A stretch of 40,905 nt of DNA from Phycisphaerae bacterium (lineage in GTDB: Bacteria; Planctomycetota; Phycisphaerae; Tepidisphaerales; Tepidisphaeraceae): positions 1 to 40,905 of the forward strand of contig JAICIO010000046.1 in assembly GCA_025924315.1 (NCBI GenBank), read 5' to 3'. Under the pieces are notes generated by a model that ran no database searches, was not told where the DNA came from, and was given only the letters and a program-made list of their open reading frames with translations. The stretch's first letter is position 1, and the number at the start of each line of letters is the position of its first letter. Positions 7,895 through 17,301 of this stretch are shown one piece after another. The translations under genes were made by a program, and so were the position numbers.

Positions 7895-8953
7895 TCAACG
7901 CCATAAGCCGGGTTGCGAGTGGGCGAGAAGGGCTTTTTCGGCCTGCGGGCGTGAGAAATAAGCGTACAAGGCGACGTCGAGCGCGAGTCCCGGCAGGATA
8001 AAGACGAGGTGCTGAACTGATCCGCTGATCGCAACGAGCATGTCGGAGACCTGATACATCATCATGACGATCAGGACCGCTTCGACGGTGTTAATGACGA
8101 TGGCGACGACGGCTTGGCGCAGGAGCAGTTTCCGTCCGCGGACGTTTCCGCGCGTCAGCATCACACAGCCGACGAGCAGCGCTATGCTGCAGCCGAAAAG
8201 GGCGATGCGTGTGAGGACATGCCAGACGCCAATCAGGGAATCGGAATGGGCCAAAAGAGGCAACCCAAGCGGTGCGCGTTCGGTCGACGCGGCGCCGAGC
8301 ATCGATAGCAGCGCGAGCGGTCGAAAGATCAGCCCGAGTCCGGCGATGACAATGCCGATGAAGCAAAGCGCTTGCGCGCCGCCAGGCAGCAGGTCGGATT
8401 CTGTAAAGCCGATTCGCCGGAACGCGCGATGCCAGAGGATCGCGCCGCCGGCGAGCGGGAAGATCAGCGGGGCGAAGCTCGGAAGGACCGTTAAGGCGAC
8501 TTCCAGTAAATGAGCGCGCGGGTTCCTGGATGACAGGAGCTGAAGCAGTCCCCAATTTCGCAGGATCGCCTCGAAGAGCAACCCGAGCCCGAGCATGCAG
8601 AGCGAAGACGCGAGACCTATGCGCATGGCGTTGCGACGAACGAACGTGCCGACGGCGGTGATCACCACGATCGCGGCGGCGGCGCCATTCAGCCAGCCGA
8701 GGGCTGAGAACGCCAGCACCAGTCCCGATTGCGGACGTCCATACGCCGTATAAACCGTCGTAAATCCGTAGTAGTTCTCGCGAATGCCGAGCAGCCTCAT
8801 GGTTGCGAGCGTGAGCGGATAGAGCGCCGCGGCGATGGCGGCCAGCGCCAGGACGCGAGCCGCGAAGACGATGAACCGATCCTGCGAAGCCTCCGGCGGG
8901 ACGAGCTGATATTCAAGCGTCGGATCGGCGCGCTGCGCGAGCGGAAGTTCCAT
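7895..8953 (-). CDS. unknown polytopic membrane protein
   Basis: A 352-residue protein that I do not recognise. The ATG at 8953 (MELPLAQ) is chosen because AAGGGG lies directly before it; an upstream in-frame start would add 19 polar residues. A polar N-terminus of about 40 residues is followed by roughly eight hydrophobic segments (for example AARVLALAAIAAALYPLTL, GWLNGAAAAIVVITAVG, FAPLIFPLAGGAILW, LCFIGIVIAGLGLIF, VLIVMMMYQVSDMLVAI, VFILPGLALDVALYAYF). No catalytic motif is visible. The gene lies between a terminator for the upstream PEP-CTERM gene and the rpsO promoter, so it is probably transcribed alone. Confidence 0.7.
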   Translation of the reverse strand: MELPLAQRADPTLEYQLVPPEASQDRFIVFAARVLALAAIAAALYPLTLATMRLLGIRENYYGFTTVYTAYGRPQSGLVLAFSALGWLNGAAAAIVVITAVGTFVRRNAMRIGLASSLCMLGLGLLFEAILRNWGLLQLLSSRNPRAHLLEVALTVLPSFAPLIFPLAGGAILWHRAFRRIGFTESDLLPGGAQALCFIGIVIAGLGLIFRPLALLSMLGAASTERAPLGLPLLAHSDSLIGVWHVLTRIALFGCSIALLVGCVMLTRGNVRGRKLLLRQAVVAIVINTVEAVLIVMMMYQVSDMLVAISGSVQHLVFILPGLALDVALYAYFSRPQAEKALLAHSQPGLWR

Positions 8954-9033
8954 CAGCCCCTTTTCGTTACAACGCCCGTCGAACCTATCGACGCTCGTGG
9001 CGAGACGCAAGCGATTCGAGATGCGATGTGCAT

Positions 9034-9070
9034 CAAAAAAAGAAGCTCGAGGGCCGAAAGACCCTCGAGC
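9034..9070 (-). terminator. Rho-independent terminator of the 672-aa PEP-CTERM gene
   Basis: Minus strand: GCTCGAGGGTC-TTTC-GGCCCTCGAGC followed by TTCTTTTTTT, 26 nt after the stop codon of the PEP-CTERM gene. Arms pair without mismatch over nine bases. Confidence 0.88.
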
Positions 9071-9095
9071 GTTCTGTTTCCGCTGTCAACGATTG

Positions 9096-11114
9096 TTACG
9101 CGAAGCGACGGCGTCGCGGGCGAATCGCGAGGCCGATCGCGCCAAGCGAGGCGAGCAGCAGGGTGGTTGGCTCCGGGACGGGAACGAAGTTGATGTCGAT
9201 GTCGTTTCCGTTGAGCGTTACCGTTGGGGCCACGCTGGTGTCGTAGATACCACTGAAGCTGAAATACGGAGTGAGATCAGTTCCTGAGAAACCCGTGGGC
9301 GGAGTGACGCCACCCGCATAACTGGCAATGACATACGTCGCGGGAGTACCGGTGGGCGATCCCGTCGGGAGTGGGTTGAGGTTGAGGTCGAACTTGGCGC
9401 TCGTGGTGAGGGTGGTCAGTACCAGCTTGCCAGTCCCGGTGTTTCGAACGAGGTCGTTCACGCCGCCGCCGGTGGCGTTGTTGCTCGCATTATAATCGAA
9501 GATATAGCGGCCAACTGGATTCCAAGTCATTTGTCCAGTCGTAAGCGTACCTGGACTGTTTACGCCGCTGCTGCCGGGCGACAAGTTTCCGCCCTGCTGA
9601 CCAGAAGCGGTCGGACTGACGTTGACCGTGCCGCTGATGGTTCCCGATCCGCCGAGGGTGCCGCCAAGACCGACGCCGGCATTGACTCCTCGAATGGTGA
9701 CGGCGCCTGTTCCGGTACCGGATCCGGTCGTGTTATTCACAAAAATCGTGCCGTAACCATTTGCCGCAGTCCCGGTGGCTGTTGTTGTCCCGGTGTATAG
9801 ATTCGCGGCGTTAAGAATCAGCACGCAGCGGTTTTGCGCGGCCAGCGCACCCGTACCGCCAGCAGGGTTATTTTTGACGACGTCGTTGATGATCGTGCTT
9901 TGGCCGCCATTCGCGACGTTCGTGGAGAACGTCATCGACGCGCCGAGGTTCATCGTTGAAGGGTTATTCGGATCGCCAAAGATGAGCGACGCGCCGACAA
10001 TGTTATTCGTGCTCGTTCGCCCTGTGGTTCCAAAAAAGATCGGCCCGCTCAGCGTCAAACTTCGCGGGGTGGGATCGGCGGTGGCATTCGTCTCCGCGAA
10101 CATGCCATTTGTCCAGAAAATAGGATTCGCGAGTGTGCGATCCCCCCCGATCGGCACGAGCTTGCTCGGCGTGGAACCGATGAAGTTGATGGTGCCCGTT
10201 CCAAGGGGACCCGACACGATGTTCCCACTGACGCTGGTTGAGTCCACAAGCAACTGAACCTGCGCGGCAGGTCCGTTCAGCGTCGTTCCAGCGGAATAAG
10301 TGCTCTGCGCGTTGAGGAGCAGACTGCCCGTATAGGTCCCTCCAAGGTCGAGGCCTCCCGTGCCGCCGCGCGCTGCGTTGATGGTTACGACTGTTGAGGC
10401 ACTGGCCGGAGTAATGGAAAGGGTGCCGCTTCCGGTCGCTGTGGCGTTGTACATCACCTTCGCGCCGGCACCGCTGATCGTCGTGTTGCCATTGCTGGTG
10501 ATGGCGCCGTTGAAGATCACACTGCCGGTGCTCGTGATCGCCATTGCCGTAGGCACACCGCTGGAATCCTGGATCGCATGATTGAACACGATGCGGCCCG
10601 GACCGGCAATCGTGAATGTTTGTCCCGCGGCGGAGGATAGCGTCAAGGTTCCCGGAGAAGCTGAATCTCCAATTGTCAGGATGGGACTTGTCGGAGAGTT
10701 CGTGGTCGAATTCGTGACCGTAAACGCGCCTGCGTTCGTGATGCTCGCGCCCACCTCTTCGTTCGCGGTCACGCCAGAGTTCATCGCGAGCTGGCCCGCG
10801 GCATCGAAGTTAAATACATCGCCGGCTGGAGAATTGCCCAGGACATAGGGCGCAGCCGCGGCATCGAAGAAGATCGAGCCGATCGGTTGGGCCGCGCCGC
10901 TCAGGCTGATGGTCGTATTGCCGTTCCCCGCATTATTAAAAAGTGCGGTCTGACCCGAGACGGGGACCGAGTTCGTGTCCCAGTTCCCTTGAGTAGTCCA
11001 GTTGCTGTCGACGGTACCGTTCCAAGTAGCGGTTTGCGCCAAGACGGATGGCGAGGCGACGGCAAGGGTGGCGGCCGCGAAGATCGCGCGCGAAGACAAA
11101 CGGCTGAGTTGCAT
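9096..11114 (-). CDS. PEP-CTERM protein with autotransporter-type beta-strand repeats
   Basis: A 672-residue exported protein. It has a signal peptide (basic LSRLSSR, hydrophobic AIFAAATLAVASPSVLA, cleavage before QTATW), an opening TATWNGTVDSNWTTQGNW typical of these proteins, then a long Gly/Thr/Ser/Asn-rich beta-helix region (GTLTLSSAAGQTF, NAANLYTGTTTATGT, GGTLGGSGTISGTV, then LSPGSSGVNSPGTL). It ends with VPEPTTLLLASLGAIGLA and RPRRRRFA, a complete PEP-CTERM sorting signal: motif, helix, basic tail. In the family exosortase removes the tail and the protein goes to the cell surface or matrix. It is divergent from a larger relative at 11503. No enzymatic domain is visible. Confidence 0.9.
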   Translation of the reverse strand: MQLSRLSSRAIFAAATLAVASPSVLAQTATWNGTVDSNWTTQGNWDTNSVPVSGQTALFNNAGNGNTTISLSGAAQPIGSIFFDAAAAPYVLGNSPAGDVFNFDAAGQLAMNSGVTANEEVGASITNAGAFTVTNSTTNSPTSPILTIGDSASPGTLTLSSAAGQTFTIAGPGRIVFNHAIQDSSGVPTAMAITSTGSVIFNGAITSNGNTTISGAGAKVMYNATATGSGTLSITPASASTVVTINAARGGTGGLDLGGTYTGSLLLNAQSTYSAGTTLNGPAAQVQLLVDSTSVSGNIVSGPLGTGTINFIGSTPSKLVPIGGDRTLANPIFWTNGMFAETNATADPTPRSLTLSGPIFFGTTGRTSTNNIVGASLIFGDPNNPSTMNLGASMTFSTNVANGGQSTIINDVVKNNPAGGTGALAAQNRCVLILNAANLYTGTTTATGTAANGYGTIFVNNTTGSGTGTGAVTIRGVNAGVGLGGTLGGSGTISGTVNVSPTASGQQGGNLSPGSSGVNSPGTLTTGQMTWNPVGRYIFDYNASNNATGGGVNDLVRNTGTGKLVLTTLTTSAKFDLNLNPLPTGSPTGTPATYVIASYAGGVTPPTGFSGTDLTPYFSFSGIYDTSVAPTVTLNGNDIDINFVPVPEPTTLLLASLGAIGLAIRPRRRRFA

Positions 11115-11194
11115 TTTCTCTCTCCACTACGCCGCTAAGATTTGGCTTTAAGAATTGGATCCCCGGCGGATCGGCGGACCCGTGAAGCGGCATA

Positions 11195-11222
11195 ATTGTA
11201 CAACGGTTACTATCGATCGCAA
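11195..11222 (-). promoter_or_regulatory. promoter of the 672-aa PEP-CTERM gene
   Basis: Minus strand TTGCGA (11217-11222), 16-bp spacer, TACAAT (11195-11200), about 80 nt upstream of the ATG at 11114. The gap 11115-11502 between the two divergent genes holds no gene that I can see. Confidence 0.5.
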
Positions 11223-11358
11223 TGAAATTCTTCGATGAATCGGCCCCCTTGGGAAGACCCGGGCTTCACCTATGTCTTTGTTCGTAAACGGATTATGCGT
11301 TCGACAGAATATGCTCCGGGATCGAAACGCCAGGATATCTTAGGTGCCTGACGCAAAT

Positions 11359-11375
11359 CGTAAACGTTATTTACG
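11359..11375. promoter_or_regulatory. palindrome in the divergent PEP-CTERM control region
   Basis: CGTAAA-CGTTA-TTTACG, flanked by AAAT and CATTT so that the symmetry nearly extends by another four bases. It lies mid-way between the two divergent surface-protein genes and about 25 nt before a weak promoter-like pair for the rightward gene (TTGCGT 11400-11405, GATACT 11422-11427, 16 bp apart). A shared operator is possible; nothing identifies the regulator. Confidence 0.35.
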
Positions 11376-11502
11376 CATTTCGGCGGCGCAGAATTTAAGT
11401 TGCGTGGTTAGATTACCTTCCGATACTGCGTGCGCGCGCCCTTGATCTCACAACGTTCGTACGCGCATGCAATCGATCAGGCGGGTCTTAGGAGAGGAAA
11501 AA

Positions 11503-14500
11503 ATGCGTTCGTTTCACCATTGGGGAATCCGTACCTTCGGCATCGTTTTCATTGCGTCAATCTTGAGCCCGTCGGTTTTTGCGCAGACCGGTTACTTTTT
11601 CCAGTCACCGAGTGGCGGAACCGGTAATTGGAAAACCGGTGTGCAAAACTGGGGTTCGACCTCCACCACCAACCCCCCGGATCACACCTGGCTAAGCGAT
11701 GGGAGCGAACGCGCCAACTTCAGCACGGCGGCCGGAACGGTCACGATCGATCCCAGCGGCGTCACAACCAACGGCATCAACTTCAACGTCACTGGCGTGA
11801 CGATCAACGGCGGTACGCTCAACTGGTTCGCCGGTAACGTCAACGTTGGCAGCGGCAATACTGGAACCATCGCCGCAGCGATTGCGGGTGGCGGTACGAC
11901 CGGATTCAACAAGATCGGTTTGGGAACGGTTATCCTCAGCGGCGCAAACACTTTCTCCAGTGGCCTGACCGTCAGCGGCGGTGGAACGCTTGTGGGGATC
12001 GCGCAAACCAGCGGCTCACCATTTTCGAGCGGCACGGTTCTTCTTAACACAGCGGTCCTTCGGCTGAACGGAATCGCTGCAACGACAACGACGACGGTGG
12101 GCGACTTCACCGCCGCCGGCACATCGCAAAGCTCGATTGGCACCGAACAACTGATCATCGACAACAGTGCAGGCCTCAGCGGCGGATCGGTTACCACGCT
12201 TGCCGCAGGTAACTTGTCGCGCAGCGGACAGGGCGGCGCGCTGATTGTCACCGCGCAAAACAACACGCTCGGCAACGGCGAAGACGTCACCTTTACGAAC
12301 GGCAACAGTCTGCTGACGAACGGCATTCTTCCTGCCTGGATCGTGCAAAGTGCAGCGGGGACCGGTGCGCTCGATTTTGTGGGCTATGGCGCGAATGGTC
12401 TCCAGACTGCAACCTATACGTCAAGCGATATCACGACCTCCGGCGCGAACGACGTCGTTCAATCCAGTGGTGCATCCGCCGGTGGAACCGCTTATGCCCT
12501 AAAGACCAACGGCGCGATCAACCTCAGCGGCAGCACACTCTCGCTGGGCAGTGGTCTCATCTTGAACAGTGGTGGCTCGGTTACGGGCGGAAATATCACC
12601 TTCGGAAACACAGAAGGAATGGTCTACTTCCAACCGGGCGCCGGCGCGATCGGTTCCAGCGGGAGCAACATCACCGGTAACGCCCTTACGTTCGTGATGG
12701 CGGGCGCCGGTACCGCCACAATCAACGGCAACATCGTTGATAATGGGGCGCAGCCGACAAGCGTGATTCTCAGCGCTCCAATCCTCGGATCGACGATCGC
12801 GCTCAACGGCACCAATTCTTACACCGGCGGGACGACGCTTTCGATCAATGCCACGACCGCCACAGCGGGCACTTTGCAGCTTGCAAATGACAGCGCGTTC
12901 GGCTCGGGCAAAGTGACCACTGTAATCGGGACCTCTGGCACGTCTCCGAATTTCGTTGCGACAGGTGGGCCGCGCACGATCGCCAACGCCCTTGATCTGG
13001 GAGGGGGATTGAACTTCGTCGGAACCAACGGATTCGTACTCACCGGTCCGATCGAGCTCATCGGAGGACGTACGCTGAACAACGTCCTGACGGCCGGAAG
13101 CGTCCAATATGGTTCAGCTGGCTCGCCCTCGACTATCACCGCCGGGAATCCTGTTTCCAATGGCGGCGACGGAGTTGGCAAAACGCTGACGATCACGTCG
13201 GCCAGTGGCGCGACAAGCCAAATCAATGACGTCATCCAAGATGCCGGAGCAGCACCCACCGGAAGCGGCGACGTCACCATGAACGGGCAGGGAACGACGA
13301 TCATCAACTCGCAAAGCACCTATACGGGCGGAACGACTTTGTCGGGCGCCGGAACGACTATCCCGCTGCTGGTGAGTTCCAACGCACTTCCCGGTCCATC
13401 GTTTACGGCAGGGCCCTTTGGAACTGGCACGCTCACCGTCAACAACGGAACCAATCAGCACCTTATCCCGACGGGGACCAACCAATTTGTCTCGAATGCT
13501 GTCTCCATGAGCACCGGATTCGCCATGGATAACTTTTCAGGCGAAACGTTCAGCCTGACCTTCGCCGGCCCGATCATCGAGTCCGCTTCGGGTAAGTTCA
13601 TTTCAAATGGGTTCACGAGCGGCGGCCTGAGCAACTTTGCCGACGGCAGCTTGATTCTCGGAGCGCCGGCTGCGGCGAGCACGATCACGATTGCCTCCGG
13701 CGGAAACCTGAATATCGCTGCGATCTCCGGCCCGATCGTCGTCAACGATGTCATTCAAAATGGAGCGACGGCTGGAAGCGTCGCGATCAATCCTCAGAAC
13801 CTCGATACCAAAGCAGTGGTATTGAACGGTGCCAACACGTACAGCGGCGGAACGACCATCGGCAGCGGAAGCGTTACTTCCGGCGGGATCGTGCAGATCG
13901 GCATCGACTCCGCGGGCAGTCCGGGCTCGCTCACTTCCGGTCCTTTCGGTACCGGCGCGGTTACGATGAACACGACCAACGCAAACGCCACCCCGCCCGT
14001 TCTTAATCCGGTAGGGGGCGATCGCACCGTGGGCAACGCGATCACCATGACCAGCGGATTCTTCGTGGCAAACAGCGCCTCTGAACTTCACAGCCTCAAT
14101 CTCACGGGGCCGATCACCCTCGGCGGCACCAGCCGCGTCCTGACCAACAACATGCTGGCGAACACAACGCTCACGCTCGGATCCGGCGGCAACCCCCAGC
14201 TGTTCACCCTTGGCTCAGAGCTGAAGATCCAAAGCCAGAGCGGCGCTGGTCTAACGACAATCAATGACCAGATCACCTCTACCGGCAAACTCACCGTTCA
14301 GTTGGGCGGAACGGTTTACCTTAACAACGGCAACAACAATTACTCCGGTGGAACGCAGGTCACCGGTGGCCGATTGGTTGCCAACAACACGAGTGGTTCC
14401 GCCACGGGCAGCGGCGCCGTGACGGTCACCGGCTCTGGCGCGGTCGGCAGCGGGGGCACGCTTTCGGGCACCGGTTCGATCAGCGGGCCGATCACCGTCA

Positions 14501-15006
14501 GCTCGACGACCGCCGGCAGCCAGGGTGGCGTGATCGCTCCCGGCAACAGTCCCGGAACGATCAATGTCGGCGCGATGACGTGGGATCCGAACGGCCGCTA
14601 TGCCTTCGAATACAATGCCGACAACAACGCCACTGGCGGCGGCGTCAACGACTTGATCAGCGGTTCGGGCGCGCTGAATCTTGCCAACCTCGTCAGCAAC
14701 ACCGCCGGCAGTCAGTTCGATTTGAACCTTACGCCCATCGCCGGTGTCGGCGGCGCCAATCAGACCTACGTGATTGCGACCTTCGCGGGCGGAACGGGTA
14801 TGGCGGCGGGCGACATCACGGGCCTATTCACCTTCAGCGGAACCTTCGCCGGCTCGCCGACCGTGGTGGTCGTGGACAACGGTGGCGGATCGCAGTCGCT
14901 CGACCTCTCGTTCACCGCGGTTCCCGAGCCGGGTTGCCTGATGCTCCTGGGCGCGGCCGCGGGATTGTTCGGCGTGCGTCGTCCCCGACGCCGTCGCGCA
15001 GCTTGA
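11503..15006 (+). CDS. large PEP-CTERM protein with autotransporter-associated beta-strand repeats
   Basis: A 1167-residue exported protein. The ATG at 11503 is chosen over the ATG at 11467 because AGGAGAGG stands 5 nt before it and translation then opens directly on a signal peptide (MRSFHHWGIRTFGIVFIAS, cleavage after SVFA). The body repeats the pattern LNGANTYSGGTTI: I count copies at GANTFSSGLTV, GTNSYTGGTTL, SQSTYTGGTTL, GANTYSGGTTI, and NNNYSGGTQV, then GGTLSGTGSISGPITV and the closing VIAPGNSPGTI. These fold as a long beta-helix. The end is VPEPGCLMLLGAAAGLFG plus RRPRRRRAA, a PEP-CTERM sorting signal, though with Cys after PEPG. Predicted surface or matrix protein; ligand unknown. A hairpin terminator follows. 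Confidence 0.92.
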   Translation: MRSFHHWGIRTFGIVFIASILSPSVFAQTGYFFQSPSGGTGNWKTGVQNWGSTSTTNPPDHTWLSDGSERANFSTAAGTVTIDPSGVTTNGINFNVTGVTINGGTLNWFAGNVNVGSGNTGTIAAAIAGGGTTGFNKIGLGTVILSGANTFSSGLTVSGGGTLVGIAQTSGSPFSSGTVLLNTAVLRLNGIAATTTTTVGDFTAAGTSQSSIGTEQLIIDNSAGLSGGSVTTLAAGNLSRSGQGGALIVTAQNNTLGNGEDVTFTNGNSLLTNGILPAWIVQSAAGTGALDFVGYGANGLQTATYTSSDITTSGANDVVQSSGASAGGTAYALKTNGAINLSGSTLSLGSGLILNSGGSVTGGNITFGNTEGMVYFQPGAGAIGSSGSNITGNALTFVMAGAGTATINGNIVDNGAQPTSVILSAPILGSTIALNGTNSYTGGTTLSINATTATAGTLQLANDSAFGSGKVTTVIGTSGTSPNFVATGGPRTIANALDLGGGLNFVGTNGFVLTGPIELIGGRTLNNVLTAGSVQYGSAGSPSTITAGNPVSNGGDGVGKTLTITSASGATSQINDVIQDAGAAPTGSGDVTMNGQGTTIINSQSTYTGGTTLSGAGTTIPLLVSSNALPGPSFTAGPFGTGTLTVNNGTNQHLIPTGTNQFVSNAVSMSTGFAMDNFSGETFSLTFAGPIIESASGKFISNGFTSGGLSNFADGSLILGAPAAASTITIASGGNLNIAAISGPIVVNDVIQNGATAGSVAINPQNLDTKAVVLNGANTYSGGTTIGSGSVTSGGIVQIGIDSAGSPGSLTSGPFGTGAVTMNTTNANATPPVLNPVGGDRTVGNAITMTSGFFVANSASELHSLNLTGPITLGGTSRVLTNNMLANTTLTLGSGGNPQLFTLGSELKIQSQSGAGLTTINDQITSTGKLTVQLGGTVYLNNGNNNYSGGTQVTGGRLVANNTSGSATGSGAVTVTGSGAVGSGGTLSGTGSISGPITVSSTTAGSQGGVIAPGNSPGTINVGAMTWDPNGRYAFEYNADNNATGGGVNDLISGSGALNLANLVSNTAGSQFDLNLTPIAGVGGANQTYVIATFAGGTGMAAGDITGLFTFSGTFAGSPTVVVVDNGGGSQSLDLSFTAVPEPGCLMLLGAAAGLFGVRRPRRRRAA

Positions 15007-15044
15007 TTGGCTTGATCTGCAGGGATTGGTTCGCAGGGAAACAC

Positions 15045-15088
15045 AAAGAGCACGAAGTGGTTCTCACCGCTTCGTGCTCTTTCGTTTC
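15045..15088 (+). terminator. terminator after the large PEP-CTERM gene
   Basis: Perfect 13-bp arms AAAGAGCACGAAG (15045-15057) and CTTCGTGCTCTTT (15070-15082), 12-nt loop, then CGTTTC. It starts 38 nt after the stop codon. The AAA/TTT flanks would also allow some function in the other direction, for the convergent receiver gene. Confidence 0.75.
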
Positions 15089-15138
15089 AATGTTTAGCCG
15101 CGAGCTTGCTCGCGTTCTCTTCCGACCGATTCAATCGC

Positions 15139-15555
15139 TCACGTCGCCGCCGGCGCCGCCCCCAACAATCGCTCAGCACTCGCCAGGATCTTGTCCAGCT
15201 TGATCGGCTTATTGAAGTACTCGCTCACGCCCAGGCTCTCCGCGAACATCTTGTGCCGCGCACCCTGATTCCCCGTGATCATAATGACGAACGGCGGACT
15301 GTTCCGCGGCTTCTTCGCTTTTACCTTTTCCTGCTGAAGCTTCTCCAGCACAAGGAATCCGCTGCGGCCGGGGAGCATCATGTCGAGCACGATGAGGTCC
15401 GGATTGGTTTTCTCCGTCAGTTCGACCGCCTTGTTGCCGTTGTTGGCGGTGTCCACTGTCGCGCCGGTTCCTTCGAACGCGGCCTGCATGCTCGTGAGAA
15501 TGTCCTGATCGTCGTCGACCAGCAGAATCCGTTTTCCTTCGAGTGACTGACTCAT
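15139..15555 (-). CDS. single-domain response regulator (CheY-like receiver)
   Basis: A 138-residue protein that is only a REC domain. The acidic pocket is D14-D15-D16, the phospho-acceptor is D58 in VLDMMLPG, the switch Thr is T94 (MITGN), and the conserved Lys is K116 (FNKPI). There is no output domain, so it must act by protein contact or as a phosphate relay or sink. No histidine kinase is adjacent; the kinase at 27381 is 12 kb away and lacks an obvious link. The loop between about residues 76 and 88 (EKVKAKKPRNSPP) is longer and more basic than in most CheY proteins. Confidence 0.93.
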   Translation of the reverse strand: MSQSLEGKRILLVDDDQDILTSMQAAFEGTGATVDTANNGNKAVELTEKTNPDLIVLDMMLPGRSGFLVLEKLQQEKVKAKKPRNSPPFVIMITGNQGARHKMFAESLGVSEYFNKPIKLDKILASAERLLGAAPAAT

Positions 15556-15716
15556 GGTGTGCCTCCAGCGTGTCGCGCGAGTCTGGTCCCATCCCCGTTA
15601 ATTGTCAAGCTTACCAAGAGAAACGTCCGATAACTCAGAAAAGCGGACGCCTGCGCCTCAGTTGCGCTCGTGAATTCGCGTCGCCTCACATTTTGACAGT
15701 AAGCGAAGAGATTTCG

Positions 15717-16589
15717 ATGTCGCCTGGTTCTCCTATTCTCGTTCTGGACAGTGGTCTCGGCGGACTGACCGTCGCGAAAGCGATTCGCGAAGTTTTGCCG
15801 CACGATGACATTCTCTACTTTGGTGATACGGCCCGCTTGCCGTACGGTTCAAAGACGGCCGCCACGGTTACGACGTTCATCCGCCAGATCATCTCATACC
15901 TGCGTCCGCACGATCCGAAGCACGTGGTGATCGCGTGCAACACCGCGACGGCGCTGGCGCTGCCGGCGATCCGTTCCGAATTTCCTGATCTTTCGATCAG
16001 CGGGGTGATCGAGCCCGGCGCCAAGGCCGCCGTTGCCGCCGCGGGCGCTAAAGAGGTGCCGACCATCGGCATCATCGCGACCGAAGCGACTGTTCGCTCG
16101 AAAGCCTACGAGCGCGCGATTCATCGGCGTCGCCATCACGCGCGGTTGCTTCTGCGACCGACGCCGCTCATCGTTCCGATCATCGAAGAGGGCCGCGGGA
16201 CGGACGATCCGCTCGTGAAGCTGGCGCTTCGGCAATATCTCGAGCCGCTCATCGAGCGCAAGATCGATGTCCTCGTCCTCGGCTGCACGCATTATCCAAT
16301 TCTCAAAAATCTCATTCAGAAGATTGTCGGCGCGAAGGTCAAGGTGATTGACTCGGGTCAGCAGTGTGCTGAAGATGTCGCGCGACGATTGCGATCGGCC
16401 GGGCTTTTGCGCGGCGACAGCGTCGGCGGGGGATCGATCCGCTGCTTCGTCACCGATGACTCGCCGCGATTCAAAGTGCTCGCGTCGCGCTTCATCGGAC
16501 ACGAAATCGATTCGCCCAAGTGGGTATCGCCCGACGAACTCTATCGCGTCGCGCTTCCGCCCCAACCGGACCTGCGAAAGGCTATCTAG
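15717..16589 (+). CDS. murI: glutamate racemase
   Basis: A 290-residue cytoplasmic enzyme making D-glutamate for peptidoglycan. Start ATG 15717 (MSPGSPILVLDSG) is chosen because the family begins with this strand; upstream in-frame sequence is not conserved-looking. Seen motifs: DSGLGGLTVAKAI, ILYFGDTARLPYGSK, the first catalytic Cys C74 in ACNTATAL, and the second C190 in GCTHYPIL. Both Cys that deprotonate the substrate are present. Around residues 141-152 a run of Arg/His (HRRRHHAR) replaces a usually less basic loop. The last bases overlap the GTG of the next gene. Its presence shows that this organism makes or retains a peptidoglycan pathway. Confidence 0.95.
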   Translation: MSPGSPILVLDSGLGGLTVAKAIREVLPHDDILYFGDTARLPYGSKTAATVTTFIRQIISYLRPHDPKHVVIACNTATALALPAIRSEFPDLSISGVIEPGAKAAVAAAGAKEVPTIGIIATEATVRSKAYERAIHRRRHHARLLLRPTPLIVPIIEEGRGTDDPLVKLALRQYLEPLIERKIDVLVLGCTHYPILKNLIQKIVGAKVKVIDSGQQCAEDVARRLRSAGLLRGDSVGGGSIRCFVTDDSPRFKVLASRFIGHEIDSPKWVSPDELYRVALPPQPDLRKAI

Positions 16590-17287
16590 TGAATTCAAGG
16601 ATGAGATTGTCCCTCTCTTCGATCGCCGCGGTTGTGCTCATCGCCGCATGCGCCGGTTGCCAGTCGAGCGGCGATGAATCGCGCTTCGGCAAGGTGGGTG
16701 ACTTCACACAGCGCATCATGGACAGCGTGAGCGGCGACACGGCCCTCAAAGCCGCCAAGCGCATGGAAAGCCAGTACTATCCCGACGAGCGCCGCGAAGG
16801 GATCAACCGCCTCGTCTCGCGGCCCTACGGCAAGCGACCGCCATACACCACGCGCTACGAACAGATCGCCAAATACGACAACGATTACCTTGTCCGCGCC
16901 ACCGCCATTCGCGCGCTCAACCGCTCTCGCGACGCGGGCGCAACTGACGTTTTTGTCAGCTCGCTCGACGATCAAAACGACCAGGTTCGGCTCGAAGCGT
17001 GCAAAGCGCTCGCGAATATTCCGGATGAGCGCGCCGTTCCCGCGCTGGTAAAAATCGCCAGCAACACCTCCGAAAATCGTGATATTCGCATCGCCGCCGT
17101 CGACGCGCTGCGTCACTACAGGACGATTCAAATCGCGAAGGTGCTGATCGACATCGTCGGCGAGCGCGATTTCTCCGTCGCGTGGCAGGCGCGACGAAGT
17201 CTCAAGGCGATGACGAAAAAAGATCTCTACTACGACCAAAATGCGTGGCTGCAGTACATCTCCGGATCAGCCAAGCCGCTCGGATGA
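16589..17287 (+). CDS. HEAT-repeat lipoprotein
   Basis: A 232-residue lipoprotein. GTG 16589 overlaps the murI stop (TAGTG) and has AAAGG 7 nt upstream; the ATG at 16601 is the alternative, but the AAGG touching it is too close. The signal peptide ends in the lipobox IAAC (Cys21). From about residue 80 helical pairs of the HEAT/PBS type follow: YLVRATAIRALNRSRD, DQVRLEACKALANI, DIRIAAVDALRHY, and WQARRSLKAMT. Such repeats bind proteins. It is probably anchored in a membrane facing the periplasm. Coupling to murI suggests a cell-envelope role, but that is only inference from position. Confidence 0.8.
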   Translation: MNSRMRLSLSSIAAVVLIAACAGCQSSGDESRFGKVGDFTQRIMDSVSGDTALKAAKRMESQYYPDERREGINRLVSRPYGKRPPYTTRYEQIAKYDNDYLVRATAIRALNRSRDAGATDVFVSSLDDQNDQVRLEACKALANIPDERAVPALVKIASNTSENRDIRIAAVDALRHYRTIQIAKVLIDIVGERDFSVAWQARRSLKAMTKKDLYYDQNAWLQYISGSAKPLG

Positions 17288-17301
17288 GCTGACGTTTAGC
17301 G

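Noticed and set aside
11467-11502. Upstream ATG for the large PEP-CTERM protein
   Set aside because: The ATG at 11503 has a strong AGGAGAGG at the right distance and begins directly with the signal peptide.
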